NCBI GenBank assembly: GCA_965214675.1
Contig: OZ243969.1
Coordinates: 1,674,001 to 1,738,000 of the forward strand
DNA: 64,000 nt
From: WTFY01 sp965214675
GTDB taxonomy: Bacteria; Pseudomonadota; Gammaproteobacteria; UBA4575
Reading direction: 5' to 3'
Part shown: in pieces, positions 15,167 through 24,363 of the stretch
Layout of the letters: each line of letters opens with the position of its first letter
Position numbering within the stretch: position 1 is the stretch's first letter
The notes under the pieces: model-generated
What the model saw: the letters and a program-made list of their open reading frames with translations, nothing else
Told to the model about the DNA's origin: nothing
The model's database searches: none
Made by a program: the position numbers and the translations under genes

Positions 15167-16965
15167 GCTTTCAGGGGCGTATCCACATGCAAACGCCGTG
15201 CCGGGCATTCGCGCTCATTGGCCAGCGGGCAGCGTTCTCTTTCGCAGTGCTTGATGTTTTTCCAGGCGAATTCGATGGCACGCTCATCCGAGCGGTAGAA
15301 ATGATCCAGCCAGTCGGGGCCTGCGAAACCCGTGCGCACGAATACATCCATGACCTGGCGCTTGGTGCGTGCAAACACCAGGCGTACATCCAGTGCCACC
15401 AGGCGCAAGGATAGCTGGTGCAGCATATCCTCCCCGGTTGCATCAATATCCGTGATGGCTTCGGCATCGATGATGATGAACTTTAGCTCCGGTTTGGCGG
15501 CCACGCGTTCCAGCACCTTGGCCTCAAAGTACATGGCACTGGCGAAAAACAGCGGCCCTTCAAAACGCAGTACGGAGATCTTGGGGCAGGTCTTGAGAAT
15601 ATTGGCCTGCGCGTCCCGCAAGGTGCCATCTGAATGACGCGACAGTACCGAGATATGGGGGTGCATGGTTCGGTACATGAAAAGACCCAGCGACAGCACG
15701 ACACCGATAAAGATGCTTTGCTCAAGATGCGGGGCCAGTGCCAGGGTCAGCACGAAGGTCAGGATCGCGATCACGCCGTCGTGGGTGTGCACGCGAAGGG
15801 CATACTTGATCTGTTTGATGCGGATCAGATTGATCACGGCAGAAATGATCACGGCCGCCAGTGTCGCTTGTGGCAGGTAATACAGGTACTGCGCAAAATG
15901 CAAAAGAATCAGCGAGAGTGCCACGATGAGCCCGGTCACGATCGCGGCAAACCCGGTCTTGGCCCCTGCGGTCATGTTGACTGCAGAGCGTGAGAACGAA
16001 CCTGCAACCGGATAGGCTCCGGACAGGCCTGAAACGATGTTTCCCAGGCCCTGGCCGACCAGGCCCTGGTTGGCATCAATGCGCTGTCGGGTCTGTACGG
16101 CAATGGCCTTGGCAATGGAGATCGCCTCCATGTATCCCACCACTGCAATGACGATGGCCTTGCCGATCAGGCTGGCCGCGGTCGCCATGTCGACATCTGG
16201 GATGCTCAGCACGGGCAGGCCTGCCGGCACGTTGCCCACTATTTTCCCGCCGAGACCCTCGTAGTCGATCAGCAGGGAAGCAATACTGGTGACGATGACG
16301 GCGATCAGCACACTGGGTACTTTCGGGGCGTAGTGCTTGAGTCCGAATATAATGACCAGGGCCACGATGCCCATGACGAGTGTCGGGAAGTGGGTGTGCT
16401 GGGCGGCCTCGACCAGCACGTTCCAGATCGTAATGTAGAAATGATCGCTGGTTTCTGCGGTAACCCCGAAGAGCTTGGATAACTGCGAAGTCGCGATGAT
16501 GATGGCGGCCGCATTGGTAAAGCCGATGACCACCGGATGCGAGAGAAAGTCGACCAGCACGCCAAGGCGCAACAGGCCCAGTGACATCTGGAAAACGCCG
16601 ACCAGGATGGCCAGGATGGCCGCATACACTACAAAGCCTTCCGGGTTGGCTGCCGCCAGAGGTTCCAGTGCGGCTGCCGTCATCAGTGAAACCACGGCAA
16701 CCGGACCCGTCTGCAGTTGACGCGAAGAGCCGAACATGGAGGACACGATGACCGGCAGGAAGGAAGCATACAGGCCGTAGTAGGGCGGCAGGCCGGCAAG
16801 TTGCGCATAGGCCATGGACTGTGGAATCAGTACCAGCGCTACGGTCAGCCCGGCGACACAGTCCTTCCATACGATCGAAGGATCCTTGAGTTCCCGGATC
16901 CAACTCAGGTAGGGGACGAAGCGACGGATAATCTCGTGCGTGTATTGCTGAGCTGTGATCAACAA
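15163..16965 (-). CDS. SulP/SLC26-type anion transporter with STAS domain
   Basis: The 600-residue transporter has the SulP core with 10-14 membrane segments (about residues 30-430; ALVLIPQSMAYAQLAGLPPYYGLYAS is the family hallmark, and VAGSFSRSAVNMTAGAKTG is also conserved). A cytoplasmic STAS domain follows (about 445-560). Substrates in the family are sulfate, bicarbonate or dicarboxylates; no carbonic anhydrase or sulfur gene beside it settles this. AGGAGG lies two bases before the first TTG and five before the second, so start could be at 16965 or 16962. The tail after STAS is cysteine-rich (HCERERC, then ECPARR), which is unusual. Confidence 0.88.
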   Translation of the reverse strand: MLITAQQYTHEIIRRFVPYLSWIRELKDPSIVWKDCVAGLTVALVLIPQSMAYAQLAGLPPYYGLYASFLPVIVSSMFGSSRQLQTGPVAVVSLMTAAALEPLAAANPEGFVVYAAILAILVGVFQMSLGLLRLGVLVDFLSHPVVIGFTNAAAIIIATSQLSKLFGVTAETSDHFYITIWNVLVEAAQHTHFPTLVMGIVALVIIFGLKHYAPKVPSVLIAVIVTSIASLLIDYEGLGGKIVGNVPAGLPVLSIPDVDMATAASLIGKAIVIAVVGYMEAISIAKAIAVQTRQRIDANQGLVGQGLGNIVSGLSGAYPVAGSFSRSAVNMTAGAKTGFAAIVTGLIVALSLILLHFAQYLYYLPQATLAAVIISAVINLIRIKQIKYALRVHTHDGVIAILTFVLTLALAPHLEQSIFIGVVLSLGLFMYRTMHPHISVLSRHSDGTLRDAQANILKTCPKISVLRFEGPLFFASAMYFEAKVLERVAAKPELKFIIIDAEAITDIDATGEDMLHQLSLRLVALDVRLVFARTKRQVMDVFVRTGFAGPDWLDHFYRSDERAIEFAWKNIKHCERERCPLANERECPARRLHVDTPLKA

Positions 16966-17372
16966 GTCCTCCTGGTGACGTCGGTCAGTCCTTCAGTTTC
17001 CCTGCTCATCGTGTATGCGCAGCGGGATGTGGCGCCTTGCATACGCATGGCGGCAACGGGCACAACCCGCACGTTGCATGCAACGACCCGATTCCGTGAA
17101 TACGGTGGACTCAGGCATGGATGAGTTTACGGGCTATCCATGGAGAAGTCTGGATTTTCCTTGCCGAGGTCGATCACGGAGTTCCTCCCTGAATCTGGAA
17201 AGCAGCATTCCTGATTATACGAAAATATGGACACGAAATATAAGGTTATGGCCGCCCCGGGCCCGGGCGGGATTGTTGAGCACATGCAGTCAGCAACGGA
17301 CAGGGAATACTGTCCTTTGCCTGCCTTGAATCTGCAGCATGCCCACAGGCGATAGAAATGGATTCAGGGGTT
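16966..17372. other. Intergenic stretch without a recognisable gene
   Basis: About 400 bp between the SulP start and the metallophosphoesterase remnant. It must hold the SulP promoter on the minus strand. A GC-rich self-complementary run lies near 17252-17266. No open frame here looks like protein, and I see no tRNA or riboswitch. It may be further decayed sequence of the neighbouring pseudogene region. Confidence 0.4.
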
Positions 17373-18163
17373 TCACCCCTGCTTTTGCCAGCCTGGGTTC
17401 GGCAAGGTCGCGACCACCTCGAAACTGATGAGGTCCCGGTAGGTGCGCCCATAACGGTCGGTAGTGGATACGGTCAGCGTATGTGCACCTGGAGTCTGCG
17501 TTCTCGGCAGGTCGGCTCGCCACAGGTGACTGGAATGGTCGGTGAGGAAGTTGCGTTTGAATCGGGGATAGAGTGAAAGATCATCCCCCATGACATCCCC
17601 TGTGAAAATCAGGAACTCGGTTGCAGTATTGTCCCGTTCGGCCAGTAGCTTGCCTGCGGTCTCACGCACGTAGCCGAGTTCGGCAGGGGGCCGGTCGGGG
17701 CAATGCCACCGAAGCACAAGTCCGGTGAGCCGGCGATCTTGTGAATATAGGAAAACTGCGGGACCATTTCATCGTTGACCGGTGTCACATAACCGGCAGG
17801 GTTAGTGATGAAAAGATTCATGTCATCATAGGCGGGCAGCGCATAGCCACCGTCGGCACGTGTGGTGACGACCTCACGTCCATTTGAGACCATGACCCCT
17901 GCGATACCGGTCTCGCCCGCATCGTGCCTGGAATTGCGGTTGGCATCCAGAAACACCGTGCTGCGCGCCTGATCGGCTGACGCACCCGTGCGCAGCGCTT
18001 CAACGGAACCCCTGTAGGCAACCTCCTTGGCCACCGCTCCAGTGGCGAGCGATGTCGAGTCGCCACTTCTCCTGAACCGCAAGTCCGCGTAGATCGTGAT
18101 ATTCTTGGAATGACACCCGGGACGCACAAGGCCCGTGGAGTAGGAGGTGCGAACTGTGCTCAT
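17373..18163 (-). pseudogene. Calcineurin-like metallophosphoesterase, internally deleted and frameshifted
   Basis: Two frames carry pieces of one family. From 18163 to about 17700 I read the N-terminal beta-sandwich typical of calcineurin-type phosphoesterases (VFLDANRNSRHDAGE, IAGVMVSNGREVVTTRADGGY, NLFITNPAGYVTPVNDE, SPDLCFGGIAPTGPLP). From about 17690 a different frame continues with ELGYVRETAGKLLAERD and FIFTGDVMGDDLSLYPRFKR (written without its variable positions), then jumps to a C-terminal domain (LTVSTTDRYGRTYRDLISFEVV). The segment with the first metal ligands at the frame change, and the large catalytic core after PRFKR, are absent. So there were at least two deletions, one out of frame. 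It cannot be functional. Confidence 0.75.
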
Positions 18164-18252
18164 GTATGCCAGCCTGAGGAGGCGATCAATAAATTACCGG
18201 CGGGCACTACACATCCTGTCGAAATCCGTTTATTCGCATCCGCAAATGGTGT

Positions 18253-19383
18253 GTGCAGACCATGACTGAACCCTTCAAGTTTGCCGGCGCATCGGGCCAG
18301 TCATCGCGTGAACTGGTCAATGATTGCCTGCGCCAGCTGGGCGATGTGCGCGGTAAGTTTCGGCTGGGATTCTTGTATGCCAGTGATCACTTGTGCAGTG
18401 ATCTGGAGAATGTCGTGGGCCGGCTGAAGCAGGAAACAGCGATCCAGGACTGGATCGGGACGGTCGGGGTGGGTCTTTGCAGTACGGGCTGCGAATACTA
18501 TGATCAGGCCGCGCTGGTGGTGATGCTGGCGGATTTCAAGCGACAGGACTACTCGATCGTCGGGACCCGGGACCTGGGCGAGGATCAGTTACTCGAACAG
18601 GTGTCCAGCTTCTGCAAGGAAGAATTGCCCCATGTCGGAATTGTCCATGGCGATCCCAGCAATCCCGCCACCCCGGGCCTGATCGAAAAAATTTCAGAAG
18701 CCGTACCCACGGCCTACCTGGTTGGTGGACTGACTTCTTCGAATTCCCAGAATCACCAGATTGCCGGTGAAGTAATCAACGGAAGCGTATCCGGGATCTT
18801 CTTCTCGCCACAGGTCAATACACTGGTGGGTCACACCCAGGGCTGCACGCCGCTGGATGTGCAGCATGTGATTACCAAAGCCGATCGGAACCTGCTGCTC
18901 GAGCTGGATCACCGTCCAGCCCTGGATGTATTTCGTGAGGATATCGGTGAGGTCCTGGCGAAAGACCTGCACAAGATTGCCGGGTATATTTTTGCCGGTC
19001 TGCCGATCGAGAATTCTGATACGGGGGACTACCTGGTACGCAACATCGTCGGCATCGATGAGCAGGAAAAGATCATTGCGGTCGGAGATTACCTGGTTGA
19101 AGGCAGCAAGTTCATGGCCTGCCGGCGCGACGGAAACAGTGCACGGGAGGACATGCTGCGCATGCTGGGGACCATGAAATCACGCATGCAGGGATACCCG
19201 CGGGGAGGTGTATACTACACCTGCCTTGGCAGAGGCCGTCATCAGTTTGGAGAAAATTCTGAAGAACTCAAGATGATCCAGGATACGCTGGGAGATTTTC
19301 CTCTGGTCGGTTTTTTTGCAAACGGCGAGATTTTCAACAACCGCCTGTACGGCTATACCGGTGTTTTGACACTGTTTACCTGA
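18253..19383 (+). CDS. FIST domain sensory protein
   Basis: The 376-residue protein contains the FIST N domain (about residues 30-220, with LGFLYASDHL, VGLCSTGCEYYDQ, VGGLTSSNS) and the FIST C domain (about 225-365, ending LVGFFANGEIFNNRLYGYTGVLTLF). FIST modules are thought to bind small ligands such as amino acids and usually feed histidine kinases or GGDEF proteins; no output domain is fused or adjacent here. Start may be the GTG at 18253 or the ATG at 18262. It is followed 7 bp later by the aldo/keto reductase gene, so the two probably share a transcript. Confidence 0.88.
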   Translation: MQTMTEPFKFAGASGQSSRELVNDCLRQLGDVRGKFRLGFLYASDHLCSDLENVVGRLKQETAIQDWIGTVGVGLCSTGCEYYDQAALVVMLADFKRQDYSIVGTRDLGEDQLLEQVSSFCKEELPHVGIVHGDPSNPATPGLIEKISEAVPTAYLVGGLTSSNSQNHQIAGEVINGSVSGIFFSPQVNTLVGHTQGCTPLDVQHVITKADRNLLLELDHRPALDVFREDIGEVLAKDLHKIAGYIFAGLPIENSDTGDYLVRNIVGIDEQEKIIAVGDYLVEGSKFMACRRDGNSAREDMLRMLGTMKSRMQGYPRGGVYYTCLGRGRHQFGENSEELKMIQDTLGDFPLVGFFANGEIFNNRLYGYTGVLTLFT

Positions 19384-19390
19384 GCTTGAT

Positions 19391-20425
19391 ATGCAGTACG
19401 CCCCGCTTGGAAATTCCGATCTGAATGTCAGCAGGATTTGCCTGGGGACCATGACCTTCGGTGAGCAGAATACCGAAGACGAGGCCCATGACCAGTTGGA
19501 CTGTGCGATTTCCAAAGGGGTCAATTTCATTGATACGGCGGAGATGTACCCGGTGCCGTGTCGCGAAGAAACGCAGGGGCTTACGGAGCAGTACATCGGT
19601 ACCTGGCTGAAGAAATTCGGCCGCCGCGAGGAGCTTATCCTGGCCTCCAAAGTAGCCGGGCCGGGCATGATGGAGTATCTGCGCAACGGGCCGCAGCTTA
19701 CGCCTGAACATATCGAAGCCGCACTCGAGGCGAGTCTGAAGCGTCTGCAGACGGACTACATTGACCTGTACCAGGTGCACTGGCCTGCAAGAAACACCAA
19801 TTTCTTTGGCAAGCTGGGGTATGAGTCCGACCCCGAAGAGTCCGCGGTCCCGATTGAAGAGACCTACGCCTGTCTTTCCCGGGCAGTGGAACAGGGCAAG
19901 GTCCGGTATATCGGGGTCAGCAACGAGACCCCATGGGGGGTGATGCGCTACCAGGCGCTCGCCAGTGAACATGCGTGGCCAGGTGTGATCAGCGTGCAGA
20001 ATCCGTACAGCCTGTTGAATCGCACCTACGAAATCGGCCTGGCTGAAATCTCCCATCGGGAAAACATCGGGCTGCTTGCCTATTCACCGCTCGGATTTGG
20101 CGTGCTCTCGGGCAAGTACCTGGATGGCAATGCGCCTGCCGATGCCCGCCTGACCCGTTATACATACTTTGACCGCTATACCAGTGAGGTCGCCGTGCAG
20201 GCCACCCGCGCCTATGTGGAGCTGGCGCGCGAACAGGGCCACACACCCAGCCAGATGGCCCTCGCATTTGTGAATTCACGTCCCTTCCTTGCCGCGAACA
20301 TCATCGGCGCTACCCGCCTGCAACAACTGGAAGAGGATATCGACAGCATCGACCTGTCTCTCTCCGAAGAGACCCTTGGGAAAATCGAACAGCTGCACAG
20401 CCAACACCCCAATCCCTGCCCGTAA
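19391..20425 (+). CDS. tas: NADP(H)-dependent aldo/keto reductase (Tas-like)
   Basis: The 344-residue TIM-barrel reductase matches the Tas branch: LGTMTFGEQNTEDEAHDQLD, FIDTAEMYPVP with the catalytic Asp and Tyr, LASKVAG with the catalytic Lys, YQVHWPARNTNFFG, and VSNETPWGVM. The C-terminal NADP-binding region IIGATRLQQLEEDI is present. The physiological substrate is unknown. It is closely spaced behind the FIST gene and convergent with gmhB. Confidence 0.9.
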   Translation: MQYAPLGNSDLNVSRICLGTMTFGEQNTEDEAHDQLDCAISKGVNFIDTAEMYPVPCREETQGLTEQYIGTWLKKFGRREELILASKVAGPGMMEYLRNGPQLTPEHIEAALEASLKRLQTDYIDLYQVHWPARNTNFFGKLGYESDPEESAVPIEETYACLSRAVEQGKVRYIGVSNETPWGVMRYQALASEHAWPGVISVQNPYSLLNRTYEIGLAEISHRENIGLLAYSPLGFGVLSGKYLDGNAPADARLTRYTYFDRYTSEVAVQATRAYVELAREQGHTPSQMALAFVNSRPFLAANIIGATRLQQLEEDIDSIDLSLSEETLGKIEQLHSQHPNPCP

Positions 20426-20464
20426 AGGGCGGAATGCAAGTAAAGGCACTGCGCTGTGTGTAGC

Positions 20465-21010
20465 TCAGTCCGTATCCTGAGCAAGCATGAATTCCACAGC
20501 TTCGGACAAATCCTCGAAGACCAGCATGTCACGGGGCAACTGCTTGCTGCGCGATGTAACCGACCCGTTCCCGGTTCGCACCAGTACAGGCTCAAGACCG
20601 TAGGCCAGTGCCGCCTGAATATCGCGCAGTGAATCCCCGATCATCGGCGCCTGCGAAAGCGACAGGCCGGAACGGTGCTCGATCTCGGCCAGCATTCCCG
20701 GATTCGGTTTGCGGCACTCACCCTCCAGATACGGACAGATGAAAATTCCGTCCAGGTAGCCTCCATAGCGCGCGAGCTCCGATAACATTTTCCGGTGAAT
20801 CTGGTTCAGGTCTCCGTAATCGAGCAGCTTGCGCGCGATTCCGGATTGGTTGGAGGCAACAAAGACCTTGACCTTGGCATGGTTCAACCGGGTAATCGCC
20901 TCAAGGCTGCCCTCGATCGCCACCCACTCCTCAGGGGACTTGATGAACTCATCCGAGTCCTCGTTGATGACGCCGTCGCGGTCAAGTACAACTATTTTCA
21001 GTGCATTCAT
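20465..21010 (-). CDS. gmhB: D,D-heptose 1,7-bisphosphate phosphatase-like HAD protein
   Basis: The 181-residue HAD phosphatase has VVLDRDGVINEDSDEF (nucleophile Asp, residues 8-16), VFVASNQSGIAR (motif II), CRKPNPGML with the motif III Lys, and MIGDSLRDIQAA (motif IV). This is the GmhB pattern; the enzyme removes the C7 phosphate in ADP-heptose synthesis for LPS. The usual zinc loop (CxH...CxC) is cut down to CPYLEGEC, so structural zinc may be lost. It sits just behind glyQ-glyS, the usual gammaproteobacterial place for gmhB. Confidence 0.85.
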   Translation of the reverse strand: MNALKIVVLDRDGVINEDSDEFIKSPEEWVAIEGSLEAITRLNHAKVKVFVASNQSGIARKLLDYGDLNQIHRKMLSELARYGGYLDGIFICPYLEGECRKPNPGMLAEIEHRSGLSLSQAPMIGDSLRDIQAALAYGLEPVLVRTGNGSVTSRSKQLPRDMLVFEDLSEAVEFMLAQDTD

Positions 21011-21021
21011 CGATACGGTGT

Positions 21022-23097
21022 TCAGGTTTGCAGTCGCGAGATATCGGCAACATGCATGAACAGGGCATCTATTCTTGCCAGCAGTGCAATCCGGTTGGAT
21101 TTAAGCGCCTCGTTATCATCCATGACCATGACCCGGTCAAAAAATGTATCTATCGGCTGGCGCAGCTCTGCGAGCCGAAGCAATGCCTGCTCGTATTCCC
21201 GCTGTTGGAAAAGAGTTTCGACATCACGGGAAAGTGCCTCGATGGCCCGATGCAAAGCGGTTTCTGCATCCTCCTGGAAAAGTCCTGTTTTGACAGCCCG
21301 GGCCTCGCTGGTGCCGGCTTGTTTCAGAATATTGCGGATGCGCTTGCTCGCTGCCGCCAGGGCGTCAGCCTCCTCCAGTTTGCGGAAGCGGTCCACAGCA
21401 TCGATACGTGCAGCGATATCACTGGGACTGACAGGACGGTTAGCGAGCACGGCATCAATCACATCGTGTGCAATATCACGTGCGGAAAAATAGGCGTACA
21501 AGCGCTTGATCATGTACTCGTGGATTTCATGGACAACATCGTCGGTATCCGACTTCTTTGGAAACAGTGCGACGGCCTGTTTCAGGGTTGCGGGAAGATC
21601 GATGCTCAGCCCGGATTCCACCAGGATGCGTAACACGCCAAGGGCTGCGCGGCGCAGGCCATAGGGATCTTTCAGGCCGGTCGGTTTTTTTCCGATGGCA
21701 AAAATCCCGGCCAGGGTATCCAGCTTGTCAGCAATGGCGAGTACTTGTCCGGGGACACTTTGTGGCAGGTCACCGCCGGCCTGCCGCGGCAGATACTGCT
21801 CCTCAAGGGCCTGTGCAACCGCATCATTTTCCCCCTCATGCAAAGCCATGTAGCGCCCGGCAGTCCCCTGCATCTCAGGGAGCTCACCAACGATCTCGCT
21901 CAACAGGTCACACTTGCTGAGTTGGGCTGCACGCTGACAGGACTCCCTGTCTGCTCCGACTTCCTCGCCAATCTGCTGGGCCAGCTTGCCGATGCGCCGG
22001 GTCTTGTCGTACAGGCTGCCAAGTTCTTTTTCGAATACGACGGCTTTCAGTTTTTCCAGTCGGGATTCAAGCGGTCGGCTCAGATCACGTTGCCAGAAAA
22101 AGCTGGCGTCTTCAAAGCGCGGGATGATCACCTTTTCATTGCCATGGCGGACCTGCTCGGGGGCGGTGCTGTCGATATTGCTGAGCATGATGAATTTCGC
22201 CAGCAGACTTCCCGCTTGATCGACCAGGGGAATATATTTCTGCTTGTCCTGCATGGTGATGATCAGGACTTCCCGAGGGACCTTGAGAAAGCGGTCATCG
22301 AACTCGCCCAGCAGGGCCTGCGGCCATTCCACCAGTCCGGTAATCTCATCAAGCAGGGTCTGCGTATGCACGGGTTTCGCCTTGATGCCGGCAGCGAGTG
22401 CATTCACCTGTTTGAGTATTTCTTCCTGTCGCGCGGCAAAATCGGCGAGCACATGCCCTTTGGTTTCCAGTAGCTTGCAGTACTGCGCGGGGTTACCCAC
22501 CTTGAGTGCTTTCTTGCAGTGAAACCGGTGTCCATAGGTCATGGCGCGACTGGCTACGCCAAATGCATGCACCGGTACGGACACTGTTCCGTACACCACC
22601 ACCAGCCAGCGTACCGGGCGGACAAACTCGTCATCGTCCGCATTCCAGCGCATGCGCTTTTGAACCGAGAGCTTGCTGAAAGTGGCCGCGAGCAGTTCGG
22701 GTAAAAGGGCCTGGGTCTCGAGGCCCGCCTGTTGTTCACGAAATACCAGCTTTGGCTCACCGGAGTTCGATTCGATATGCAGGTGCTCCACCTTCGTGTC
22801 ACAGGCGCGTGCAAAACCGGTGGCTGCGGCCGTGGGCCGGCCGGCCTCATCAAAGGCAATGGATTTTGTTGGCCCCCATCGCTCGATGGAACGGTCCGGT
22901 TGCCGGCTATCCAGCTGCTCCACGACCACGGCCAGGCGCCGGGGGGTGCAATAGACCCTGTGTCCGCTGAAGCCCAGTGCAGCCCCGTCGATCTGCTCGC
23001 ACAGGACTTCACCGAGTTCAGTGGCCTGGTTCAACACCAGCCGAGCAGGTAAGTCTTCAGTTCCAAGCTCGACCAGCAGGTCCTTCTTGACCGTCAT
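21022..23097 (-). CDS. glyS: Glycine--tRNA ligase beta subunit
   Basis: The 691-residue subunit starts at the ATG at 23097 (MTVKKDLLVELGTEDLPAR, the usual N-terminus), overlapping the glyQ stop as ATGA; the longer frame upstream runs inside glyQ and is not real. Recognisable blocks include RMRWNADDDEFVRPVRWLV, GHRFHCKKAL, DASFFWQRDLSRPLESR and the C-terminal anticodon-binding region with DPYGLRRAALGVLRIL. It works as alpha2-beta2 with GlyQ to charge tRNA-Gly. Confidence 0.96.
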   Translation of the reverse strand: MTVKKDLLVELGTEDLPARLVLNQATELGEVLCEQIDGAALGFSGHRVYCTPRRLAVVVEQLDSRQPDRSIERWGPTKSIAFDEAGRPTAAATGFARACDTKVEHLHIESNSGEPKLVFREQQAGLETQALLPELLAATFSKLSVQKRMRWNADDDEFVRPVRWLVVVYGTVSVPVHAFGVASRAMTYGHRFHCKKALKVGNPAQYCKLLETKGHVLADFAARQEEILKQVNALAAGIKAKPVHTQTLLDEITGLVEWPQALLGEFDDRFLKVPREVLIITMQDKQKYIPLVDQAGSLLAKFIMLSNIDSTAPEQVRHGNEKVIIPRFEDASFFWQRDLSRPLESRLEKLKAVVFEKELGSLYDKTRRIGKLAQQIGEEVGADRESCQRAAQLSKCDLLSEIVGELPEMQGTAGRYMALHEGENDAVAQALEEQYLPRQAGGDLPQSVPGQVLAIADKLDTLAGIFAIGKKPTGLKDPYGLRRAALGVLRILVESGLSIDLPATLKQAVALFPKKSDTDDVVHEIHEYMIKRLYAYFSARDIAHDVIDAVLANRPVSPSDIAARIDAVDRFRKLEEADALAAASKRIRNILKQAGTSEARAVKTGLFQEDAETALHRAIEALSRDVETLFQQREYEQALLRLAELRQPIDTFFDRVMVMDDNEALKSNRIALLARIDALFMHVADISRLQT

Positions 23098-24014
23098 GAT
23101 GCAGAAGGTTCCAGCAGCGGGAAACCCATGGCTTCGCGGCGCGCAAGATAGGCTCCGGCAACAGCCTGGGCCAGCTTGCGTATGCGCAGGATATATTGCT
23201 GGCGCTCGGTGACCGAGATGACCTGGCGGGCGTCCAGCAGGTTGAAGGTATGCGAGCACTTCAGGACATGATCATAGGCCGCTACAGGCAACTCGAGCCC
23301 GACCAGCTTGCGGCATTCCTGTTCGCTGGACTCGAATGTCCGAAACAGCAGGTCCACGTCGGCATGTTCGAAATTATATGCGGATTGTTCGGCCTCATTT
23401 TGATGGTACAGATCACCATAGCGAAGGGTGCGTCCACCACTGCTGGTCCATTCCAGGTCATACACACTTGCAACGTTTTGCAGGTACATGGCGATTCGTT
23501 CCACACCGTACGTGATTTCGCCGGTGATCGGCTTGCAATCCAGCCCCCCGACCTGCTGGAAGTAGGTGAACTGGGAGATTTCCATGCCGTTCAGCCAGAC
23601 TTCCCAGCCGAGCCCCCAAGCCCCAAGCGTAGGGGATTCCCAGTCATCTTCGACAAAGCGGATGTCGTGGATGAGCGGGTCGATGCCGAGTGCGGTCAGC
23701 GATTGCAGGTACAGGTCCTGAATGGAATCGGGTGCGGGTTTGAGTACCACCTGGAACTGAAAGTAACGCTGCAGGCGGTTCGGGTTATCGCCGTAACGGC
23801 CGTCGGTGGGCCGCCGGCAGGGCTGCGGGTAGGCGGCCCGCCAGGGCTCAGGGCCGATGGCGCGCAGGAAGGTCGCAGGATGGAAGGAACCGGCCCCCAT
23901 TTCCATATCGTAGGGCTGCTCGATCACACAGTCCTGGTCCGCCCAGAACTGTTCCAGGCTGGCAATCAGGTCCTGCAGCGATGTGGTGTCGGGTGGTGGC
24001 ATAGTCTCGATCAC
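23094..24014 (-). CDS. glyQ: Glycine--tRNA ligase alpha subunit
   Basis: The 306-residue catalytic subunit carries QDLIASLEQFWADQDCVIEQPYDMEMGAGSFHPATFLRAIGPEPW, YGDNPNRLQRYFQFQVVLKP, WEVWLNGMEISQFTYFQQVGG and ERIAMYLQ when read in pieces along its length, all typical of GlyQ. Start is the GTG at 24014 or the ATG at 24002. It is co-translated with glyS. The divergent region upstream is the glnA control region. Confidence 0.96.
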   Translation of the reverse strand: MIETMPPPDTTSLQDLIASLEQFWADQDCVIEQPYDMEMGAGSFHPATFLRAIGPEPWRAAYPQPCRRPTDGRYGDNPNRLQRYFQFQVVLKPAPDSIQDLYLQSLTALGIDPLIHDIRFVEDDWESPTLGAWGLGWEVWLNGMEISQFTYFQQVGGLDCKPITGEITYGVERIAMYLQNVASVYDLEWTSSGGRTLRYGDLYHQNEAEQSAYNFEHADVDLLFRTFESSEQECRKLVGLELPVAAYDHVLKCSHTFNLLDARQVISVTERQQYILRIRKLAQAVAGAYLARREAMGFPLLEPSAS

Positions 24015-24222
24015 GTGCAGTGCAGGGTGAGTATACTTGCTGCACCCTGCAATTCCGAGCCGCCCATCCGGGAGAAACGCTCAGCTGTCAGGGACCGCAG
24101 ACTTCACCGTCCTGGCACGAGGCCGCCGTGCCATGGAAGTGGCAGGATCCCGTTTATCGGATGAGTCGCCGGATCGCACAGGGGCTTTGAATTCCATAAA
24201 GGCCCGCCTTTGTGGGTATAAA

Positions 24223-24239
24223 TGCACCATTTTGGTGAA
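24223..24239 (+). promoter_or_regulatory. NtrC-binding site 1 upstream of glnA
   Basis: TGCACCATTTTGGTGAA is an inverted repeat (TGCACCA, three bases, TGGTGAA) that matches the enterobacterial NtrC consensus at nearly all positions. Its centre is 21 bp, two helical turns, from site 2, suiting cooperative enhancer binding about 110-140 bp before the sigma-54 promoter. Confidence 0.8.
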
Positions 24240-24243
24240 TCAA

Positions 24244-24260
24244 TGCATTAAATTAGTGCA
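24244..24260 (+). promoter_or_regulatory. NtrC-binding site 2 upstream of glnA
   Basis: TGCATTAAATTAGTGCA is an inverted repeat (TGCATTA, three bases, TAGTGCA) of the NtrC type, on the same helix face as site 1. Confidence 0.8.
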
Positions 24261-24345
24261 TCCACAGGCCATCCCGGCACTGCCTATTCTAAAAAAGCTG
24301 CGTATAATGGCGCACTGGCTTCGTTGGAGTGCAAAATTCGGTGTT

Positions 24346-24363
24346 TTGGCACATATTGTGCTT
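24346..24363 (+). promoter_or_regulatory. Sigma-54 promoter of glnA
   Basis: TTGGCACATATTGTGCTT contains the -24 GG (24348-24349) and -12 GC (24360-24361) separated by exactly 10 bp, as sigma-54 promoters require; TTGGCAC matches the -24 element fully. The start of transcription should fall near 24373, about 78 bp before glnA. Confidence 0.85.

Noticed and set aside
14102..15208. Minus-strand open frame of 368 codons opposite thiG and trmB
   Set aside because: Shadow of two well-identified genes in GC-rich sequence; composition is rich in Arg, His and Gln without domain features.
17241..17270. GC-rich palindrome as a terminator or attachment site
   Set aside because: No T run follows and no recombinase or repeat partner is present; probably chance in a decayed region.
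23196..24164. Long plus-strand open frame (322 codons) opposite glyQ
   Set aside because: It lies antisense to an unmistakable glyQ, its translation has no recognisable motifs, and it extends into the glnA control region.
24303..24308. TATAAT as a sigma-70 promoter for glnA
   Set aside because: A perfect -10 but no acceptable -35 at 16-18 bp upstream; the sigma-54 element explains the gene better. A second promoter remains possible.
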